From positions 1-64,000 of the forward strand of contig JBAZKM010000007.1 in NCBI GenBank assembly GCA_041650805.1: DNA of 64,000 nucleotides, written 5' to 3'. The notes beneath the pieces are model-generated. The model was given only the letters and a program-made list of their open reading frames with translations, was not told where the DNA came from and ran no database searches. Positions 59,663 through 64,000 of this stretch are shown in pieces. A program made the position numbers and the translations under genes. The stretch's first letter is position 1. Each line of letters opens with the position of its first letter. Origin of the DNA: Candidatus Omnitrophota bacterium. GTDB lineage: Bacteria; Omnitrophota; Gorgyraeia; 2-01-FULL-45-10.

Positions 59663-60025
59663 TCCCCTGTAGCTCAGTCGGTAGAGCACGTGGCTGTTGG
59701 ATGAGCACGCGATTTACGGAACGAAGTGAACGTAAATCGCTGTGCGAATTCAATCTCGCCGAAGCATTTAGTCTATTATGCGTTGAATGCGAAGGCGGAT
59801 GAAAGTTAGCAGCCTCAGGCGGCAACGCCGGAGTGAAAAGCGGGCTAAGTCAGGGAAACCGCACCGTAAAGTCGGCGGCAATCCTGAGCTAGGGCCTTAT
59901 CGGCCCGAGTGCAGAGACTATACACCCGCCATCCCATTGGGATGAAGAGATAGTCCGACTCTCCGGGTAACCGGAGTCAGATCGTAACCACGCTGTCCGA
60001 GGTTCGAGTCCTCGCGGGGGAGCCA
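59663..60025 (+). tRNA. tRNA-Asn(GUU), split by a group I intron
   Basis: Exon 1 is 59663-59697 and exon 2 is 59985-60025, giving a 76-nt tRNA with encoded CCA. The joined molecule folds fully: acceptor TCCCCTG/CGGGGGA, D-arm with GCTCAGTCGGTAGAGC, anticodon stem CGTGG/CCACG, loop CTGTTAA with anticodon GTT, T-arm CGAGG-TTCGAGT-CCTCG and discriminator G. The break falls inside the anticodon between U35 and U36, the only point that leaves a U before and a G at the end of the intron. Confidence 0.93.
59698..59984 (+). ncRNA. Group I intron (IC3-like) in the tRNA-Asn anticodon loop
   Basis: 287 nt. Core elements appear in order: CAGGGAAACC (59851-59860, P3/P4 side), GGCAATCCTGAGC (59877-59889), GTGCAGAGACTA (59909-59920) and AAGAGATAGTCC (59945-59956), the last two forming P7. 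P2 is a long hairpin around GCGATTTACG/CGTAAATCGC, P8 is CATCCC/GGGATG, P9 is CTCCGG-GTAA-CCGGAG. The exon ends UGU and pairs with GCA in the guide (U.G at the splice site), a short P1 like that of the cyanobacterial tRNA-Leu intron. The intron ends in G. No homing endonuclease is encoded. Confidence 0.92.
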
Positions 60026-61651
60026 ATTCATCCTCTTATCAAACCGATGAGAGGCAGAGCCACCAGAAGCAGCTTTACCAACTGATTTTGGTGGCTTCTG
60101 TATTTCTGGGGGATTATTGAAGGTTATATCAATCTTGGAAAGGTCGCCATTGTATACTATCTTCTTTATTAAGAGATGGAGGAGTTCAGATTGGCGGTCA
60201 GGTGGTAAACTATCAAAGACCTCGGCAAAGCTTCTAAATGCTGCAAGAACATCCACATCCTTGATTTGTTTTTGCCTCTCCTCGTTAATATCGTAATCGA
60301 CTTTGGAGAGCTGTGCACTAATCTGGTCAAGTCTATCTTGAAGAGGCTTTAGATGCTCTTCAATCATTGCCAGCTTACTCTTCTTTATTGCCTCCATAAA
60401 TGGAGCAGCCTCATCTCCAATCTTCCGTTTCTCTGCTTCTAAGTGGGCCCGGTCCCTTAATAGCTCGGTGAGGCGTTTCTTAGATGATGAAATAGCTCTT
60501 TCAACGAGCTTTGTTGTTAACGGCTGATTGTTTGAAAGGTATTTTATACGGTCAACAACAATATGCTCGAGCTCTCGTGCAGGCACGCTCTTTATCTTGC
60601 ACGCTGTTTTGTCGCCGTGTGATACGCTTGTGCATTTGTAGTATAAATAAACTTTTCCTTTCTTAATGGATTGATTTGGCGACATCTGGCATCCGCAATG
60701 ACTACACCATACGAGACCGGTTAAGAGAAGGTTATATTTATTTTCACTTATAGACGACCCACGGGCCCGGTAATTTTGATTTAACATTTGATTTGCCCTA
60801 TGGAATGTTTTCTCGGATACAATGCCTTTCCATTGCGCTTTATGGAACTCTTTATTGCCACCTTTTCCCGTAGATGTTTTTCCAATGTATGCTATGTTTT
60901 TCAAGAGGTTAAGAAGGTTCCCCTTGTTAAATCGTGTACCTCCACGCCATTTACCTTGTTCTGTACGCCACTTCTTGGTTCGATATCCTTTGGAGTTTAG
61001 TTCCTGAGCAACTTTTTGGACAGAACCAATGCGGAGATACCGTTCGAAAATCCATTTCACCAGCCGTGCTTCCTTTTGGTTGATAACCAAGATGCCTTTT
61101 TCACCAGTCTTGAAATCATACCCGAGCGGCGGATATCCGCCGTGAAATAAACCCTTAGACGCTTGGTATTGCATCTTCTCTCGTGTACGGTCGCTTGCCA
61201 GTTCTCGCTCAAATTGGGCAAATCTTAAAACCATATCGAGGTGAAGACGACCGGTCGGAGATGTAGTGCTGAACTCTTGAGTGGCGGAGGCAAGCTCTAT
61301 TTTATATGCTTGTAAGACTTCCCATAAGGCATAGAAATCTTTCAGGCTGCGTGTAAGTCTATCCAAAGCCTTTACGACTATAAGTGTGAACTTGCCTTCT
61401 TTGGCATCTTGAATTAAATGCTTGAGAGCTGGTCTATTAAGGTCTTTGCCAGAGTAGTTTCTGTCCTCGTATCGTGTATTAAATACCTTCCATCCTTCCT
61501 CTTCCTTGAGTCCGATATATCTTTTGCATACTTCGTGTTGAAATTCAATCGTATCATATTTTGATTTCTCACGGTCTTCTTGGTGGGAAATACGAGTGTA
61601 GATGGCACAGATATGTTTCTTAGGAGGTGTCTTGCTATCCGAAATAATCAT
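59918..61651 (-). CDS. Large serine recombinase (integrase) with C-terminus across tRNA-Asn
   Basis: 577 residues from ATG 61651 (AAGGA upstream); a longer frame from 61687 would include the promoter. The catalytic domain has YTRISHQEDRE with the nucleophile Ser (S22), the Arg motif ALDRLTRSLKDF and FERELASDRTREK; a recombinase domain follows, then a zinc ribbon (CSHCGCQMSP, later CTS and ACKI) and a long coiled coil. The last ~37 residues are the antisense translation of tRNA exon 2 and part of the intron (NWLPREDSNLGQRGY is that signature), so the native C-terminus was replaced on integration or evolved over the att site. It mediates entry and exit of the element to its right. Confidence 0.92.
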   Translation of the reverse strand: MIISDSKTPPKKHICAIYTRISHQEDREKSKYDTIEFQHEVCKRYIGLKEEEGWKVFNTRYEDRNYSGKDLNRPALKHLIQDAKEGKFTLIVVKALDRLTRSLKDFYALWEVLQAYKIELASATQEFSTTSPTGRLHLDMVLRFAQFERELASDRTREKMQYQASKGLFHGGYPPLGYDFKTGEKGILVINQKEARLVKWIFERYLRIGSVQKVAQELNSKGYRTKKWRTEQGKWRGGTRFNKGNLLNLLKNIAYIGKTSTGKGGNKEFHKAQWKGIVSEKTFHRANQMLNQNYRARGSSISENKYNLLLTGLVWCSHCGCQMSPNQSIKKGKVYLYYKCTSVSHGDKTACKIKSVPARELEHIVVDRIKYLSNNQPLTTKLVERAISSSKKRLTELLRDRAHLEAEKRKIGDEAAPFMEAIKKSKLAMIEEHLKPLQDRLDQISAQLSKVDYDINEERQKQIKDVDVLAAFRSFAEVFDSLPPDRQSELLHLLIKKIVYNGDLSKIDITFNNPPEIQKPPKSVGKAASGGSASHRFDKRMNWLPREDSNLGQRGYDLTPVTRRVGLSLHPNGMAGV

Positions 61652-61666
61652 AGGGTTATTCCTTCG

Positions 61667-61695
61667 TTGACTTCGATTATATAGCAAAGTATAAT
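61667..61695 (+). promoter_or_regulatory. Promoter of the HTH-hsdR operon, overlapping the recombinase promoter
   Basis: TTGACT (61667-61672), 17-bp spacer, TATAAT (61690-61695). Transcription would begin near 61702; AGGAGG lies at 61721. Confidence 0.75.
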
Positions 61696-61704
61696 GTTTA
61701 TCAA
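61676..61704 (-). promoter_or_regulatory. Promoter of the serine recombinase gene
   Basis: TTGATA (61704-61699), 17-bp spacer, TATAAT (61681-61676). It interleaves with the opposite promoter, so the two cannot be occupied at once. Confidence 0.75.
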
Positions 61705-61733
61705 CAATATATAACTTTACAGGAGGATGTTAT

Positions 61734-61913
61734 ATGGTTATGCACGAACCACTTATGACGATTAACGACGTGGCCCAATTCCTGAAGGTTACGACGACAA
61801 CCGTCAGGAGATGGACCGACACGGGCCTACTCAAGTGCTATCGCATAGGCAAGCGTAACGAGCGCCGATTTGATAAGAAGGACGTAATGAAATATCTCCA
61901 GAGGGATAAATAA
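61734..61913 (+). CDS. Excisionase/MerR-like HTH protein
   Basis: 59 residues, ATG 61734 after AGGAGG. A helix-turn-helix of the HTH_17 (excisionase) type: LMTINDVAQFLKVTTTTVRR then WTDTGLLKCYRIGKRN with the usual R-R-F-D-K-D recognition strand. It lies divergently from the recombinase and one base upstream of hsdR (TAATG). It could be a recombination directionality factor or a regulator of the restriction genes. Confidence 0.85.
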   Translation: MVMHEPLMTINDVAQFLKVTTTTVRRWTDTGLLKCYRIGKRNERRFDKKDVMKYLQRDK

Positions 61914-64000
61914 TGCCGATTCCTATGCCAGATTGGAGCGAAGCCAGAACCCGCAAGCAACTCATAGATAAAGAATTATCTGCGAGCGGTTGGGCGCCAA
62001 TCATTCCTTTTCAAGAAGGCAAAACATATTCTCAGGGCTCAGTCGAGGAGTATCCTACGACCTCCGGCCCGGCTGATTATGTGCTGTTCAACAAGGCACG
62101 TGCGATAGCTGCTGTCGAAGGCAAGAAGGTTGCCGTCGGCCCGCAGAATGTCCTGCAACAGGCCCAGCGATACGCAAGAACTATCCAGAATACCAAGTTC
62201 AATCTCGGCGAATATAAATTGCCTTTCATCTACTCCACTAACGGAAAGGTATTCTGGTTTCAGGACCTCAGGCATCCCCTTAATCGTTCACGTGAAGTCG
62301 CCAGTATTCATACTCCAAATGCTATCGAAGAGATGTTGAATAAAGATACGGAATCCGCAAAGCGTTGGCTTATAGAGAATCCTATTAACAATGACAGGCT
62401 GCGTCTCTATCAGCGAGAGGCCATACAGAGGATAGAGCAAGCCACGATTAACCACAAGCGCAATATGCTTATAGCAATGGCGACGGGCTGCGGTAAGACA
62501 TTTACAATCGTGAACCTGATTTACCGTATTATGAAATCCGGGTACGCTAAGCGAATATTATTCCTTGTCGACCGAAAAGCTCTGGCTGCTCAGGCGGTGA
62601 CTGAGCTGGCAAGCTTTGAGCCGGAACCCGGCTTAAAGTTCGACAAAATATATGAGGTTTACAGCCAACGCTTTAGGCGAGAAGATTTTGAAGAAGGCGA
62701 ACGATTTGACCCGAAGGTCCTTCCTACAGAATATCTTACCAATCCTCAGAGCCGTAATGCCTTTGTGTATGTATGCACTATCCAGCGTATGCGTATCAAT
62801 CTATTTGGAAGACAGACGCAGGAAGATGTTTATATGAGCGAAGAAGAGGATGCCGAGCGGCTGAATATACCAATTCACGCATTCGATGTTGTTATAGCTG
62901 ATGAGTGTCATCGTGGATATACGGCTCAAGAAGATAGTAAGTGGCGGGAAGTATTGAACCATTTCGACGCTGTCCGCATTGGCCTTACGGCAACCCCGGC
63001 AGTTCATACAACAGCTTTCTTTAAGGAGATAGTTTACCGTTATGAGTATGAGCGAGCCGTAAGAGAAGGTTTCCTCGTAGACTACGATGCGATAGGCATT
63101 GATTCTAATATTACAGTCAACGGAACGTTCCTGAAGGAAGGCGAAGAAGTCGGGATTCGTAACACCGAGACCGGTCAACTTGTCTTTGACTCTCTGGAGG
63201 ATGAGCGTCTGTTGGCGCCTGAAACTAATGAGTCGGAATGGACGGCGCCGGACAGGAATCGCAAGATAATCAAGGAGCTCAAGACCTATCTGCTCAAGCA
63301 GGAGCAAGAGTTTGGGCGTTTTCCCAAGACATTGATATTCGCAGATAATGATTTGGCTCATACCTCCCATTGCGATATTCTCGTTGATATGCTACGGGAC
63401 GAGTTTGGCCGAGGAGATGCTTTTGTCCAGAAGATAACGGGTAGCCCTACGGTAGACCGGCCCTTACAGAAGATACGGGAATTCAGGAATCGCCAGAATC
63501 CCGGAATCGTGGTTACGGTCGATATGCTTTCAACGGGCGTCGACGTTCCCAAGATTGAAAATATCGTCTTCCTCCGCTCTGTGAAATCAAGAATACTCTT
63601 TGAGCAGATGATGGGCCGTGGCACTCGCCTTTGTCCAGAAATCGGTAAGACACATTTCACGGTCTTTGATTGTTTTGGAGGAACACTGCTTGATTATTTC
63701 AAACAGACAACGAGTATCACAGCAGATGCCCCTCTTCAGCCGACCGTGACGATTCGTGATATCGTTAAACGCATTGCAAATAATCAGGACAGAGAATATA
63801 ACATCAAAGTCCTTTCTAAGCGCTTGCTCAGGATATCTAAGAACATTACTCAGGAAAGCAGAAATCAATTCAATCATATTTTGAGTTGTGATATAGCGGA
63901 GTTCGCTACGACTTTACATCAGCGCCTTAGTCAGAACTGGTCTGGGACTATGAAGATTCTCCAGAGCGAAACCTTCTTTGACCTCTGTGATAATTACGAG
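61913..64000 (+). CDS. hsdR: Type I restriction endonuclease subunit R (3' end outside window)
   Basis: 696 residues are visible and the frame is open at the right edge. The N-terminal part holds the HSDR_N nuclease (AAVEGKKVAVGPQNVLQQA, ~60-85, the E-x-K of a PD-(D/E)xK site). ATGCGKTF (~198) is Walker A, DECHRG (~332) the DEAH-type box, GLTATP (~357) motif III, and DMLSTGVDVPK plus QMMGRGTR (~540, ~570) motifs V and VI. It is the ATP-driven translocase/nuclease of a type I system. hsdM and hsdS are not in the window and probably follow. Confidence 0.93.
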   Translation, partial: MPIPMPDWSEARTRKQLIDKELSASGWAPIIPFQEGKTYSQGSVEEYPTTSGPADYVLFNKARAIAAVEGKKVAVGPQNVLQQAQRYARTIQNTKFNLGEYKLPFIYSTNGKVFWFQDLRHPLNRSREVASIHTPNAIEEMLNKDTESAKRWLIENPINNDRLRLYQREAIQRIEQATINHKRNMLIAMATGCGKTFTIVNLIYRIMKSGYAKRILFLVDRKALAAQAVTELASFEPEPGLKFDKIYEVYSQRFRREDFEEGERFDPKVLPTEYLTNPQSRNAFVYVCTIQRMRINLFGRQTQEDVYMSEEEDAERLNIPIHAFDVVIADECHRGYTAQEDSKWREVLNHFDAVRIGLTATPAVHTTAFFKEIVYRYEYERAVREGFLVDYDAIGIDSNITVNGTFLKEGEEVGIRNTETGQLVFDSLEDERLLAPETNESEWTAPDRNRKIIKELKTYLLKQEQEFGRFPKTLIFADNDLAHTSHCDILVDMLRDEFGRGDAFVQKITGSPTVDRPLQKIREFRNRQNPGIVVTVDMLSTGVDVPKIENIVFLRSVKSRILFEQMMGRGTRLCPEIGKTHFTVFDCFGGTLLDYFKQTTSITADAPLQPTVTIRDIVKRIANNQDREYNIKVLSKRLLRISKNITQESRNQFNHILSCDIAEFATTLHQRLSQNWSGTMKILQSETFFDLCDNYE

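Noticed and set aside
59631..59825. Open frames across tRNA exon 1 and the intron, both strands
   Set aside because: They translate RNA structure (tRNA and intron helices); no endonuclease motif such as LAGLIDADG or GIY-YIG is present.

Overview
This is one 64-kb stretch of a Gram-negative bacterial chromosome. Outer-membrane biogenesis is shown by a two-partner secretion pair, a beta-barrel protein and many lipoproteins with peptidoglycan-binding domains. Codon use is rich in ATA (Ile) and AGG (Arg). The gene content (paired GH57 enzymes with a DUF4912 protein, GTP-type PEP carboxykinase, many short secreted proteins with EF-hand-like loops) fits an uncultured Omnitrophota/PVC-type lineage. 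That placement is an inference from gene content, because no rRNA or marker gene is present. Most of the window is backbone coded on the minus strand.

Layout. 1-3.7 kb: secreted glycoside-hydrolase-like proteins with DxDGDG repeats. 3.75-12.1 kb: ten collinear genes for K+ and Mg2+ handling (MarC, two TrkA, an unlisted 46-aa membrane peptide, TrkH, an OB-fold protein, a detached MgtE sensor, an Nramp-related Mg-type transporter, DUF502, CNNM). 12.3-16.8 kb: glycogen-type operon with two GH57 proteins, DUF4912 and a 53-aa Cys-rich mini-protein. 16.9-18.3 kb: small envelope proteins. 18.4-26.7 kb: a paired EamA/SMR transporter, then a run of aminotransferases, a PaaK-like adenylating enzyme, an arginase-fold protein and a HAD phosphatase below an Lrp regulator. 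26.7-30.9 kb: flavodoxin, Zn alcohol dehydrogenase, PEPCK and LsrF-like aldolase. 31-43 kb: FKBP, EF-hand proteins, a GT-C transferase with a Tes-like radical SAM enzyme, CorA, an ABC exporter, a cyclophilin and envelope proteins. 43.1-50.3 kb: a very large TpsA exoprotein and its TpsB porin. 50.4-54.6 kb: small secreted proteins, a response regulator and a nitroreductase.

Two accessory regions stand out. At 54.6-58.1 kb an AT-rich island carries a SIR2-domain protein and a HEPN-motif protein and is bracketed by inverted copies of a ~53-bp repeat, which looks like an anti-phage module. From 58.9 kb to the right edge lie a toxin-antitoxin pair, a tRNA-Asn gene split by a 287-nt group I intron, a large serine recombinase whose end runs antisense through that tRNA, an HTH protein, and an hsdR gene cut by the window edge. 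This is the end of an integrative element that carries a type I restriction system.

Regulation. Many promoters match sigma-70 well, often with an extended -10 (TGnTATAAT). At least five genes have the -10 box 6-7 nt before the start codon and no Shine-Dalgarno, so leaderless translation is likely. In the TpsA gene the codon at that position is ATT.
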